Positions 12,095 through 23,860 of a DNA stretch of 64,000 nt are shown one piece after another. The stretch is from Ophioderma brevispina (taxonomy: Eukaryota; Echinodermata; Ophiuroidea; Amphilepidida; Ophiodermatidae), in the NCBI GenBank assembly GCA_023653785.1, contig JAMKCH010012780.1, positions 1 to 64,000 on the forward strand. The letters run 5' to 3'. Every line of letters starts with the position of its first letter. Position 1 is the stretch's first letter. A model generated the notes under the pieces. It ran no database searches and was not told the origin of the DNA. It worked only from the letters and a program-made list of their open reading frames with translations. Position numbers and translations under genes: made by a program.

Positions 12095-12680
12095 AGTTGA
12101 CAATGTCTTAAGGCAGGAAGACACATAGGGATACTTTGTGTGTGCTCTGCCTTAAGACAGGAAAGAACATAGGGATCACTTTGTAGTGTCGCTTCCATAA
12201 GGCAGGAAGACAGAATAGGGTCACTTGGTTGTGTTGCCTGCCTTAGGCAGGAAGATACATATGGATCCACTTTGGTTTGTGTTGCCGGCCTTAAGGCAGG
12301 AAGACCACATAGGGATCACTTTGTTGGTTTTTTTTTTTTCGCCTGCCATAAGACAGGAAAGACAAATAGGCTCACTTCTGTGTTGCTTGCCTTGAGGCAG
12401 GAAGATACATATGGATCATTTGTTGGGTGCCTGCCTTAAGGCAGTAATACACATAGGGATCACTTTGTTGTGTTTGCCGGCTTCAGCTAGGAAGACACAT
12501 AGGGATCACTTTGTTGTGTCGATGCCCTAGGCAGGAGACACATAGGAGATCACTTTGTTTGTGTGCCTGCTTAAGAGGAGATACATCAGAGATCAACTTT
12601 GTTGTGTTGCATGCCTTAAGGCAGGACGACACATAGGGATACCCCTGTTGATGTGCCTGCTTAGAGCAGGAACATAGATA
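12095..12680. repeat. Hairpin minisatellite, second block, about 11 units
   Basis: Same unit as 10194-11010, with CTTAAGGCAGGAAGACACAT as the common form here. Some units have lost parts. Confidence 0.88.
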
Positions 12681-13380
12681 CATTATGGACAGTTTGTCCA
12701 TGTTGTTGATGTCTGTGTGGTCAGAAAGTGCAAGTTGAAAATAGGCTGAAAAAAATGTTAAAATTGACTTCATGAAAAGTTGAAGTTCAATTGGACCCAA
12801 AATTGAGTCATAGGTGAAACCATGAGATGCCCCATTTGTTGTGAGGTCAAAGGTCACATTACAATGTCAAAGGTTCTTATGAGGTCACGTTGTAAGATAG
12901 GCTAAAAAATGTAAAATTGACTCAAATTGAAAAGTTGAAGTTAAAATTGTGACCAAACTTAAGTTTATGGAGATTAACATGAAAGCCCTCATTTCGAGGG
13001 TTGACAAACAGAATGACGTAACTCAGCAATTGAAGAAATATCAAAGAATTTCTTTAATCTGCTGTTCATAATTAAAAATGTTTCTTTGTTTTTATAATGT
13101 TTGCTTACAGTACTCTATATGAGCTTATGAGTGTTACCATTTTTGAGTACTGAATAGATTTGCTTAGTAGAAAATATTAAAATCACATTCTCAAAAGCAG
13201 TATTGACAGCAGATTAAGAAATGCTTTAATATTTCGTCAGTCTGAGTTACGCCTTCTGATTGTCAACCTCGATTTGTTTGAGGTCAAAGGGTCACATCAA
13301 GGTCAAATGTTATACGAGGCCTATCAATCACAAACGCGATGGAACGAGACAGCGGTCCGAGGACCGATGTTGTATTTTTT
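12681..13380. repeat. AGGTCA-containing satellite element, with a MITE inside
   Basis: Units with GAGGTCAAAGGTCACATT, TTGACTTCATGAAAAGTTGA and CCCATTTGTTGTGAGGTC. It ends with CCTATCAATCACAAACGCGA...GGACCGATG, which recurs at 40555-40605. Confidence 0.75.
12995..13271. mobile_element. 277-bp MITE, copy 1 (CGAGGGTTGACA ends)
   Basis: Terminal inverted repeats CGAGGGTTGACAAACAGAA and TTCTGATTGTCAACCTCG, with ACGTAACTCAG just inside each end. Full-length match to 25611-25893. Sub-terminal TTCTTTAATCTGCTG is also inverted within the element. Too short to encode a transposase. Confidence 0.88.
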
Positions 13381-13810
13381 TATGGATACGAGGAGGATGG
13401 TTGTTAAGGTGCTTTCTGTCTGTTCATCCATTGTAGTGCGTTGAACTGTTGTTAAGTGCTCTTCCGTTAAAAAACGAAGCCTTTATGAAGATTTCTTATT
13501 ACTAAAGGTACCTTTTGTGATTTTAGCACCTCCCTTTTGGTTCACAAAATATCTGTGAGAAAAGCTCAACAGATATCACAGTGGGAACAAGGCTGTGGAT
13601 CATGAAATGATTGTGACAATTTCTTGAAGGCAAATTAATAATATTGGCAACAGTGCTTTGAGCCTGTTACGGGGATCAAGCGCTATATAAAACTGGTTTT
13701 TTAATTTACCTTTTAAAACTTTACAAGTTATAAACACAAAAAAAATCCTCACCCAACTGTGTTATTCCTCGACCTTAAAGAGGCATTTGTGATATACAGC
13801 TTCATCCCAC
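13381..13810 (+). repeat. SINE tail and unassigned sequence
   Basis: GTGCTTTGAGCCTGTTACGG and AAGCGCTATATAAAACTGG at about 13651-13700 form a SINE 3' tail. The rest is unassigned. Confidence 0.55.
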
Positions 13811-13814
13811 TTAA

Positions 13815-14169
13815 AGGCTGAATCAGAAGATTTCCGAGGAGGGCGGCCCTCAATTTTCAACACAATCGTGTTTTTTGCATGTACATAATGCTGTACTAAT
13901 TATACTAAACACTGTGTGAAAGACTAAGCTCACATCGAAGTCCATCATATAGAAGGAACATGCAACTTGTTATACATTTTCGGACTCCGGAAATTAGTTC
14001 TAACAGTCTGCTAGGGACGTATACTACACATAAATGTTTGACGCGTGGAACGAAAGATCCGATATATCTCCAACTTTGGACTGGGCATTTAGGTGCCTAT
14101 CTTTAGGTCTAGTTGGATATTTTTCAATTAAATACACAAAATTATATTCAAACATCTCTGAGTCAGCCT
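13815..14169. mobile_element. TTAA MITE family 2, copy 1
   Basis: Starts after TTAA with AGGCTGAATCAGAAGATTT and ends CTCTGAGTCAGCCT. Internal blocks (GAGGAGGGC, CATGTACATAAT, ACTACACATAAATGTTT, AATTAAATACAC) recur in the copy at 19830-20111. Confidence 0.8.
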
Positions 14170-15439
14170 TTATAAAAAAAAATGTGAGAGTTCGGGGTAT
14201 CAATTGAATTGTAACCATCAGGATTGCATTAATCCATGAAGAAGTACCCTCACTACCCCAGTGACCAAGCCACCGAGCATGCCAGTGAGAGGCGGTGGGT
14301 ATTTCACTGGAAATACGAAGGGTACTTCTTGAAGGATAGATTGTGTGTGTGTGTTTGTTTTCGACAAACGAGGACACAAACTTGATTTCACCCATAAAAC
14401 GCGAAACCACACAAATTTTCAAGGACATCCTCGGTTGGCAGACAGTGCCATAGAGTCGAAAAACTGTGTTAAAAACCAATAGGTAGGGGGGTCCGCGGTT
14501 GTTAGTCTACAGTCATGTCGCCTTCTCCGTGAAAAGTCAAATCTCTGTGTAAAAGTCAGTTAGGCGTTTAACTGTCAGATGTGTGTGTCCGCAGTTCTGC
14601 TGTGAAAAGTCAGGTCTTAAACACATGTGAACATTCTGGTCCATCCTGTGGAACAATTTGGGGCAACATATCGCCAAAAATTTGAAATCCAGTAGCTCAC
14701 TTCTGCAAACAATTTAAAAGGGAACTATTTCAAATACAAATAGTACTTATTGGAGCAGCATTATATTATACTGCCAATTCTCGGTGATGGCAATTTGAGT
14801 AATTTTTAATCATGGTGCATTGATCACTGTTGTTCTCTCATGTTTTATTGATTGTATGCTTTGTTTTAAACATTATGTTGTAAAACATAACTTTCAGGGG
14901 TTGACCCCAGTTGGTCTTATTGGCTTTTTGGTCAGTAACGCCTCAATAAATTTGTTCATGTATTTGTTCTGTGTAACATTTTTTTATGGAAATAATAAAG
15001 TTTAAGGTGAAAGTTTTTGACATAGGAACTTATGAGTGATGAAGTGGAATGGGAAAAGTTGCTCGTTAAAGAAGATGTGGGTACATGTACAGAATCATTA
15101 GAAAGCTGGTTTAATACACCAATTGAGCATAATTATGATAACTTTCTCAATGTTTTACTGGCATAAATGTGTAAAAACAAAAGTTATAATACATACAACT
15201 ACAATACAAAAACGGCATTTGATATAGAGACTTCTCAAAACAAGGTCAAAGCGCTTTAACAAAATGAGAGAGTAATTACTATTTAGCCTTAAACATAGTA
15301 ATAAACATGTATTGTAAAAGTACTTAACATCAAACTATAAAATAAAAGAACAACAGCTGCACAAATTAAATATCATGTGAGGCGATACCAAAAAACTAAT
15401 GTAAGCACACGATCAACTTCTAGGAAATAGATTGAAATT
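14170..15439. other. No gene seen
   Basis: A short TG repeat at about 14340-14352. Open frames here lack domains. Confidence 0.4.
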
Positions 15440-17260
15440 TTAGAGCTTTTCTTTAACAAGGAACGATGGACTTGGAGTGGCGAACAGAGATAGGCCAAAG
15501 AGTTCCATAGCTAGGGCCGCATTGCTGAAAGCCCTGTCACCCCTGACCTTTTTGTGCGGAAACAGTGGGAGCGTCTTGTCCTCTGCAGATCGCACCTGGC
15601 CTGCCAGGAATATACCCCAGAGAGGTCTTCGAACAAGTAAGAGTCAATTGTCCGGACCTGCCCCTTGAATTAAGACGCATAAGCTTAAAGACACACCTAC
15701 TAATTGGTAGCCATGGAGCTCTTTAGGAGTGGTGTGGCGGTGTCCTTTCTTATCCATCTGAACACCAGCCTGGCCCCTCTTTTCTGCAAAATCTGAAGTT
15801 TACATCCGATCTCTGGCTGACATTCCATACAAAAGTTAATTGGCATAGTCAATGCGAGATCAAATCAGTGAACGGAACGGACGAAATGAGGACAACTCTC
15901 AAATGTGATAAAAACGGCGGATCCGGTAAATATTGCGAAGTGGAAAGTTAACCGACTTAATGATGACCTTTAAATGTTCTGGTTCTTCATGACATTGGTC
16001 TGATCAAACATGACCCAAGTTTCTAATTGCCGGACTGGGGAACATCCACTGTCCCGACCTTGATGGTAATGTCTTTGAGGCGACTTGTGTAATAGGGTGA
16101 ACATGCGATGAAAAAAATTCTGGTCTTTCATCATTTCAATTTGAGTTTGTAACAGCGCATCCACTCACTGATTTCGTCAATACAAGAGAGAGTCTTTTGA
16201 CAGGCATGTTTGGCATCACCATCACTCTTAGGATCAAATGGCAAATAGAGCCTGCACATCATCACTACTGTTGGTAATAATATTGTGCTTCGGATGATTG
16301 ATGCGATACAGTATTGTACATTATGAAAAAGATAGGCCCACCACAGAACCCTGAGGAAGACCGAGAGGGAGATGATGGCGTGTTTGAATTGGGGCTCCCA
16401 ACTGCGCAACAAAGAGCGGTTTCCTGCAGTCAACCTCCGAATACCACTGTAAGGCAGTAACCTTGCTTTGAAAGTATCCCGTAACCTATCCAAAAGAATG
16501 GCATGATCAAAAGTATCAAAAGCTGCAGAAGATCTATCTAGCAGGACAATAGCAACTGCCTTACTGTTGTGAATTGCATTGAATATCGTCTTGACACGCA
16601 GAAGTTCCGTTTCAGTGCTGTGTCGCTCTTTGTAAGCTGACTGAAACTTACCTCATTTAAGTCATTTGAGACAAGATGATCCTTTCTCCTGGGCACTCAC
16701 GTATTTTTCTCCATGAACTTAAGACAACAGCTAATATTTGACACAGGAGGGCGATGTTTTTTGAGCACCCTTTGTCTAGGGAAGGCTTTTTGAGAATTGG
16801 TGTCACGGCAGCTTCCCGGGAGCTTGCTTGGGAAATCACCAGTGCGGATAGACTTGTTATGAATCATTGTTAATAATGCTCAGCCAGAGTTGCAACATCC
16901 TCCTTAAGTAACACCAATTGAATGGTGTCTAAGGAACATGATTTTGATGGAGTTGACATAATCACCTTGTTACCTCTTCAACAGTGACTGGATTAAACTC
17001 ATGTATTGGAACGCTCATCAAGTATTGTCCCCCTTGGATCATTCATGGGGCGGTTGGAACCTGGAATAATTATCAAGGTCCCCATCTGATTTTTGTATAC
17101 CTTGTCGCGGAAAAACCTGGCAAATGAGCTACTTAATTCATTACTGAATTACAGTTAGGAAGTTGTTAAGTTTTGGGGTTCAGAAGCTTATTCGAGTAGC
17201 AACATAGTTTTATTGTTAGCATTTTCTAAGGTTCTCTGTAATAACCTCCTTAGCATGATG
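15440..17260 (-). pseudogene. Decayed CR1/L2-like LINE, reverse transcriptase to 3' end
   Basis: On the minus strand, broken frames give in order: AAVTPILKKPSLDKG, FQSAYKERHSTETELLRVK, AVAIVLLDRSSAAFDTFDHA, LYLPFDPKSDGDAKHACQ, ISEWMRCYKLKL and GDRAFSNAALAMELFG. These are reverse transcriptase motifs and the C-terminal block of CR1/L2-type ORF2. The catalytic YADD box reads SSDD near 16260 and there are many frameshifts, so the copy is dead. The 5' limit is approximate. Confidence 0.88.
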
Positions 17261-18175
17261 AATAGTTTACCAGTCCTGCTGATTGTACAGTGAATCATCC
17301 CGATCGACACTATTTCTGTTTTTTATTTTAATTTAAACCCATTTTCCCTCTCTCAACGTCTACGCGTCGTCTGGCATCATCAATATCTTTTCATTAAACA
17401 CCAAGGTGATTGTGGTCTAATATGCGGGATGCTGGTGAAGGATATGCATGGGATCGAGTACACTAATTAAAGACTCCTCAATTTTACCAAGCACCTCATC
17501 AAAACTGAGCCCTCACGAAGGTCACGACTGCCATCATGGATGAAAATGTCATTTGAAAAGAGTCTTGTCAATATTCTTTATATTTCTGACTGGTGCACAT
17601 AGTTCTCATGATGGTGAAGCCTTGTAGAATTCAAATGAAATGAAATTTGCTGGTACAAACAGTTTGTTATAATATTGCTCCTTTCAGGCCTAGCTATTGA
17701 AAAGGCTATACAAACAGTCTTATAAAATGGTGGTGATCCTAAAATGTTTTTACTAAATGACTGAAGCCTAAAATCAAACTATTTATTTAGAATTTGCACT
17801 TTTACAACAGTTGCCCTCACCAATCAGCCAATACCTTGCATCCAAATACAAAATAAATCAAAACTAAAATCCTAAAAAAATCAAAGATCACTGGCCCTCC
17901 CTGGACATCGGTCCTTTTAATACTGGGACTGACGCTACACAACCCTTTTTGAACCCCAGTGGCCACCCATATTCCCTACACACCAACTTTTTCCAGGGAT
18001 TGACAAAATTAAAATACCACTCACCTGTTGACTCGGAGAGATTGCAGTCTTCATTACCAGTCGTCTATACCAAAAAACAGATCCTGAGAGGGGTCTATTA
18101 ACTTTTGGGCTCATTTGCTGGTTTCTTCTTAGGCTTCAGGATAGCAAGGACCTTTGAAGTCTATTGAGCTAACAA
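17261..18175. other. No gene seen
   Basis: Possibly more LINE-derived sequence on the minus strand, but no motif was recognised. Confidence 0.35.
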
Positions 18176-18407
18176 GCCAGGGCCGGCAGAGGAGCGATAG
18201 ATTTTAATCTCTTGAGAGGTGTCCATCACTCTCCTAGCGGATCTACTCGTCCTCGCAGGTTTTCTCCGAGCACTTCGGTTTCCTCCTGCATCTAAAATCG
18301 GCTTCTTCCCATAAATCTTTCCCCGTTGTTCTGGAGGCGTCCCTTGAATTTAATGCATATAGCAATATTGGGTTCTGCCTGGCAAATGCCGAATGTTATA
18401 AATAAAT
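18176..18407 (+). repeat. SINE-like element
   Basis: Begins with GGCAGAGGAGCGATAG, shared with the tRNA-like element at 7688. It continues through CACTTCGGTTTCCTCCTGC and ends in AAATGCCGAATGTTATAAAT with an AAAT tail. Confidence 0.6.
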
Positions 18408-18460
18408 AAATTCACATTGGTTTGAATTAAACAGTAAAAATTTCAAACCAATGTGAATTT
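18408..18460. repeat. Perfect 19-bp inverted repeat
   Basis: AAATTCACATTGGTTTGAA at 18408-18426 and its exact reverse complement at 18442-18460, with a 15-base loop, directly after the SINE tail. Confidence 0.9.
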
Positions 18461-19079
18461 CGTATATGTCATTATGAAAAATAATGAACTTTCTTTTTCT
18501 TTTGATACCACTCAATGAAATCTCAATGTTGATGGAGTGAAGGATGGACGAGGCTGTCGATCAGGTCACCCACCTTTAAAATCTGTGTTTCGTGTTCACA
18601 AAAGCAGGTTAAGTAAAGCGTAAAAAGTGTTAAGTAAAAAAAATCCTGGTTACGGGCCTGGCCATGTTATGCTTATATTAAACAAAAAGTGTGTAAGTTC
18701 TGAGACATGAAGTTTAAAGTCCTATCTTCAACTACTTTTTTGAGGAAAAATACAAGATTATTCCTCCTTTTATTATATTTTAAGCAAAACCAAAAATTGG
18801 TTCTAAAACCATGTAAAAAGGCCAGAAAATTTGAAACCTCTATCCCCCCTGGCCAATCTTCGCTTGTAAAGCGTTCGTAAAATCGCTTAGAACTCTGATG
18901 TTGCAAGCACTTGTCTGAGAACGCGCCTGATTAATTACGCATCTCACCTTTCACGCACCCATTTTTTGTTTTGCTGCGTGACATATAGGCGTAAAATAAT
19001 GTGAGACCATTTTAGCCACTTTACCCTATATTCGGGTACTATCAATTCTGGATTTGATCTGTATACCAGCTATTGATTA
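18461..19079. other. No gene seen
   Basis: Unassigned non-coding sequence. Confidence 0.35.
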
Positions 19080-19345
19080 AATACAGAATACCGCTCTCCT
19101 CCATGGTTCACTTGGAATTGGGCAAATGGATCATGAAAGTATCCCGTCCTTCGGAGAGGACGTTAAGCCGTCGGTCCCGTGTACAGAGAGTCACAACTGT
19201 ACATGTACATCGCAGTCAGTGTCGAATAAGAGCAGGGTGTAAACCCCTGACTGTTCCCAATCCGCCCCAGCTTCAAATAGCGGGCCATGTTAGGAGCGTC
19301 CGTATCATGGATACACGCGGCCCCGGATCAGCACACTAGCTGAAC
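19080..19345 (+). repeat. SINE or SINE-core repeat
   Basis: Contains GTCCTTCGGAGAGGACGTTA and AGCCGTCGGTCCCGTGT, a core seen in many invertebrate SINEs, followed by GAGCAGGGTGTAAACCCC. GC-rich compared with its surroundings. Confidence 0.55.
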
Positions 19346-19829
19346 AAATCCTGACACCACAAAGCCATTACCAATGACTTGTGGATACGAGCAAACAAAA
19401 AACCCTATAACTCCAAAACTATTGGTCATAGATGGTACAAACTATACATTTTTGGAATCCTTATGACTAGACGCACAATATGGCATACATTTCAACATGA
19501 TTGGAGCATTTTAAAAGTTTGACCCCTGTGTAAACTTAAATTGGCCCCTATTGAAAAAATGACACCACAATTTGAGAGTACTACCTACCTAGCATTGATA
19601 TAGAGGGTCCATACTAACTACCAAAGGTATCAACCTTTCGTAGTGAGGGGGTTAACGATGTGTTTGACCTGGTCAGTGATCCTCCACTACTATAGTAATT
19701 AGAAATTTCACAGATTTGTACCAAAGAAATGATTCTCAGCTAATCATTTCACATAGGGGTATTTTTGATAGAAAGCTTACATTAGAGCAAAATCAGAATT
19801 TTCCACTTTTTTTAGGAACAACTTGTTAA

Positions 19830-20111
19830 AGGCTGACTCAGCGATACCCGAGGAGGGCCACCCTCCCATTTTTCAAACAATTTTTTTTTTTTTTCCATGT
19901 ACATTAATTGCTTGTCCATTACTAATCACTGTCTAAAATAGCTTTAGCTTCAAATTTCGAAGGCCTTCAATAGAAATACACAACTTTGTTATAAACTCTG
20001 GATCCGGAAATTTGTTTACACATATTCTATGGCTTGTATAACTACACATAAATGTTTACTCTTTTTTAATTAAATACACCAAAATTATATTTCAAAAATT
20101 GAGTAAGGCCT
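19830..20111. mobile_element. TTAA MITE family 2, copy 2 (nested)
   Basis: Begins after TTAA (19826-19829) with AGGCTGACTCAGCG and ends GAGTAAGGCCT before TTAA (20112-20115). Homologous to 13815-14169. Confidence 0.8.
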
Positions 20112-20115
20112 TTAA

Positions 20116-20467
20116 AGGGGGATGACACGATTTTAAGTATATGGGAAGTTTTCATCTTGATGAATGGCCTAACCCAAACCCCATCTGTATAGGTTTTTTG
20201 CGACGATTTTTCAATCCGTTCTGATTTGAAAGCTAGGAAAACGTGATTTTGTGGCCCCATAGGTTACTGTGTAAAAACTATATTGGCTTGACCAAAACGG
20301 AAGTAGTACACTTCGCTCATCAAATCAACTTATTTAGCTAAGATTTCAACAGGGGTAATGAGGGGAAGGAAAAAAATAGTAGCGTTCTTCGATATTCAAG
20401 TTCGAACACTTCCGGTAAAAATCTCAGCTTTGGGGACGAGGCTATTAGCGATCGGGCCGATGGACCT
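20116..20467. mobile_element. TTAA MITE family 4, copy 1 (nested)
   Basis: Between TTAA 20112-20115 and TTAA 20468-20471. Starts AGGGGGATGACACG and ends GATCGGGCCGATGGACCT. An inverted relative lies at 37684-37969. Confidence 0.75.
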
Positions 20468-20501
20468 TTAAAGTGTTATGTGAAATATCTGTTGCACCTT
20501 T

Positions 20502-20814
20502 AAAAAACGATGTCTATGGAATTGTAAATGTTACTTGTTGCAAATATGAAATGCCCTGGTTCATCAAAAAGACGGGGGGGGGGGGGGGGTTGGGGGGGGG
20601 AGATTTATTTATCCCTCAAAGGTGGGGTCTTTGGGTGATAAATAAAAGCAGTCTTTGGTGACAAATTATTAACAAAAATGGGGTTTTGTGGTGGTTTGGG
20701 TGCAAGCTGATCTAAAATGTGGCCGACGATCATTGCTAATCTTCAGCATGAACTGTCCTACAATGTTAGCCAAAGTGTAAATGTAAAGCTGATAAGGGTT
20801 AAAATTTGGGCCAC
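20502..20814. other. No gene seen; long G run
   Basis: G homopolymer near 20574-20600 followed by unassigned sequence. Confidence 0.4.
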
Positions 20815-21208
20815 GGCATAAAAAAAATGTTTGTTTGCCGTAAACAAAGAAAAAATTATCAGGGTCGGTCGGTCGGTTTCGGATTTTATTTTTTAGATCT
20901 TCTCAATGTTCTACTCTAAAATGAATAACAACATGCCACTACATGTATTTAAAGGCTGTTTTGAATGACATAGCAAGCATCTTTTTATTCTGTTGTGTAG
21001 TGCTTTGTAGTATAGTTTTGTTATTGATTTTTAAATCCGGTTTTGTTTGGTAAAAAAAAAAAATATTTTTTTTTAATTTTGGATGAAAATAATGGGTCAG
21101 TCGGCAGAAATATTTGTTTATTTTGTGCTAATTTGCATCAAAAATATGAGTCGGCAGGCTTTTTTAGGGTCGGTGGGGTTACCCGCAAACAAACAATTTT
21201 TTTATGCC
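20815..21208. mobile_element. MITE with GGCATAAAAAAA ends
   Basis: Left end GGCATAAAAAAAATGTTTGT and right end AAACAATTTTTTTATGCC are inverted repeats. Internal GGGTCGGTCGGTCGG and AGGGTCGGTGGGG are also inverted relative to each other in spacing from the ends. Confidence 0.65.
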
Positions 21209-22154
21209 AAATGAAGACTTTCTATTGCTTTCTGTTTTGTTTTAAAAAAAATTGGAAAGCTTAAGAAATGTTTTAAAAGCTGTTTTGGTGTGTGGAATTC
21301 AAATGTTACAAATTTCATGCAAAAGGAAACTTTTTCTGGTGGAACTTAAAAAACATGTAAAAAACTGTTTTTTCCCAAAGGTGATGTACTTAATACTTTG
21401 ATGAGGGTTGTTCCAACAAAACAGCAAAATATGGAAAAAGGTTGTTTTTTTAAACCCGGTGTTAATTGTTGGTTAGGGTAGTAATTCCAATAGCAGAGAT
21501 CAAATTATGCATAATACTGAAAGCAAATGAAGATAGTAAAGGGTTATATTAACAACTCAAGCATGCTAAGTACTTGTTTTAAAAGGTAGCAAAAAACAGC
21601 CAAAATACTTGGTTTAGGGTATATTTTTAGTAGTAAGCCCACTTGTTCACACATCATATTCCAACAAAGTGGCTCCTGGGTATGCATGTGGGGGGGGGGG
21701 GGGGGGTTATGTGGCCTGGTACTACGGAACCAGTGGCACTGCATGAGTTTGCATTAATGAATGAATGAAAATGACCTTTTGGGGGGTCATTACAGGTATT
21801 TAGTTTTCATTCACATTTCCATGCATGGGACGCCACAAATATATACCATGTCTTGACTATTAAATTTAGTTTGCGTCTTGTCAGATAGTGAGATAATTAA
21901 ATAGGTTTTGCCAAACACTTAGTTCCACAAAAAAATATGCACTATACTCTATGGAATTTAAAATATAAAAGAGGTGGTATATAATATAATGAACTGATTA
22001 AGATTTGTCAGATATAATTATACCTAACTGGGGAGGATTGCAATTTATGCACATTTTTTCAGTGAAGTCAGTTTTAGAATTAAAGTCCAAAAGTAGCGTT
22101 TTGTTCACCTTGTGAATGTTATTGCCTAAAAACGTTTCAAATGTTTATCCCCTG
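21209..22154. other. No gene seen
   Basis: AT-rich, with a G run at about 21690-21706. Confidence 0.4.
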
Positions 22155-22518
22155 GCCTAAAGAGACATGAGGAGATTTCCAGAAAGAAGCGCCCCCAATT
22201 TTTGTCGAAACCTGTTTTTTTACATATTTGGAATGCTTACCAATATATTAGATCACACCTGAAGTGAATAAGCTGAATACGCCGTCTTTGTGTAATAAGA
22301 TAATGATTTAGGACTTTCTGTCATGCACGACAGAAAGTCAAAGCATGTTTTTCTATGATTACAATAGCAAGCAAGTTCAAAACCAGCTTTGCGGTTTTCT
22401 TTTGCACCTGTTTGTTCAATAAACCTTTGAAACGTTCTCGGTAGGTGGTCTACAACCAATCCAAAGAAATTACATAAATAAAAAAAGATGAATTAAAAAA
22501 AAATCTCCTCCTGTCACT
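22155..22518. mobile_element. TTAA MITE family 3, copy 1
   Basis: Left end AGAGACATGAGGAGATTTCC, right end AAATCTCCTCCTGTCACT followed by TTAA (22519-22522), which it shares with the next element. Carries an internal GGACTTTCTGTCATGCACGA hairpin. Homologous to 55788-56088. Confidence 0.8.
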
Positions 22519-22522
22519 TTAA

Positions 22523-22872
22523 AGGTGCAACAAGAGATTTTGGGGCATTCATATATTGTGTCCTATGTAGTGATTTCATATAGATAAGACCCCCAATAGA
22601 TTTCTTACATTGTCTTTGATTACAGAACTGCCTTGAAAGTGAAAAGAAAAGGCGATTTTCCTATTTGCTTAATTTCAATATAAAACAGGCTGAATTTTGT
22701 ATTTGCTCCTATACGAAATTAGAAATTTCGCAGTTTTTGTACCAAAGAAATATTTCTCAGCTTAATCCTTTCACATGGGGAATATTTTTGATAGAAAGCT
22801 TTACATTAGTGCAAAAATCAGAATTTTCATATTTTGGGGGACACTTGTTATGTGAAATCTCTCGTTGCACCT
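22523..22872. mobile_element. TTAA MITE family 1, complete copy
   Basis: Flanked by TTAA on both sides (22519-22522, 22873-22876). Termini AGGTGCAACAAGAGATTT and AAATCTCTCGTTGCACCT. Full-length homologue at 41801-42155. Confidence 0.92.
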
Positions 22873-23250
22873 TTAAAGACCATGAGGGATTTTGTGATCA
22901 AAGCAAATTCCTTCTGTGTGTCTGTATGTATGTCCAATATGTATGTCAGTGTTCCAGTGGTGGCACCAGACTTCCATTTTCTGGGGGGAAACGGGGGGGG
23001 GGGGGGTGAATTTTTTTTTTTTTTTTGTGGGGGGAAGCTAAAGGCGAATTCTTAGGCGGGCGGGGGGGGAAATTTTGGTCCAGAATCATTAATATTTGCC
23101 CAAATATGGTGATTTTTGGCCCCAAATCGCTGATTTTGCAAAAAATCAGTCATTTTTCTTCTGGCCAGGGGAAAACTGGGGGAAAGAAAAAAATAGGGGG
23201 AAATGCCCCCTGCCCCTCCCCACTGGCACTGCCATTGCAGTGTTCCCTTT
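22873..23250. repeat. G-rich dispersed repeat
   Basis: Long G and T runs with TTTTGGCCCCAAATCGC and CCCTGCCCCTCCCCACTGGC. Looks like a decayed repeat; begins AGACCATGAGGGATTTTG, resembling a family 3 terminus. Confidence 0.4.
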
Positions 23251-23860
23251 AGTTAGGTTGATGTATGTTCCCCTTGTCAGGTTGGCTGCTTATACTGCTC
23301 TCATTCCTACATGCATTACCCTCTTAACTTCAAACTTGGTCAGAAAAACCAACTGACGAAGCCTCTTATGGGGTGTGTGTAAATTGTCCTCTAATGACCC
23401 TAATATGACCTTTGACCCCAGTTTGCCTTCATACTTGATGGTCACACAAAGTTCTAACTTGAAGCATTTTACAGACTGTACTAGAGTCGAATCAAATGTG
23501 GATGACTTCATGTTGCTCATATTCATAGACTTTTTATTATTTCAAAATTAATATCAACTTTGTACATTTCTTTTGACAATTTTGTGCCATTTTATTGTGG
23601 AATGGACGGTAGAGATAAAAGGTCAATGGCACAGTTGTTAAATCAAAAACAAACAATTTGCCTTGATATGAAAAGGTTATTGAAATTTTCAGCCAGTAAC
23701 TAATGAATATAGCTAAAGGCAAATGACCTTGTACTTAACAGCGTGACATTGACAGCCATACATGTACACATATGTGCATATTTCACTGCAACTTGAAGTA
23801 GAAAACCTTTTTTGATTACTTAAATCTGATTGGTCCCTAAATCTCCTGCTTTCTATAGAC
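23251..23860 (+). promoter_or_regulatory. Region immediately upstream of the sulfoquinovosidase start
   Basis: No recognisable gene or repeat. No clear TATA box or CpG-rich core was picked out. Because a 3' splice-like site abuts the ATG, the real promoter may be further upstream. Listed only to record what the gap holds. Confidence 0.25.

Larger units (their letters stand above)
19698..20501. mobile_element. TTAA MITE family 1, split by nested insertions
   Basis: Left part 19698-19825 (TTTGTACCAAAGAAATGATT, GGTATTTTTGATAGAAAGC) and right end 20474-20501 (ATGTGAAATATCTGTTGCAC) are two pieces of one family 1 element. The pieces are separated by a family 2 and a family 4 element inserted at TTAA. 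The far left end is missing. Confidence 0.75.

Noticed and set aside
12483..12857. Open frame across the second hairpin minisatellite
   Set aside because: Repeat units read as repeated peptides; it crosses repeat borders.
14024..14479. 151-codon minus-strand open frame
   Set aside because: Overlaps a TTAA MITE end and a TG repeat; no recognisable content.
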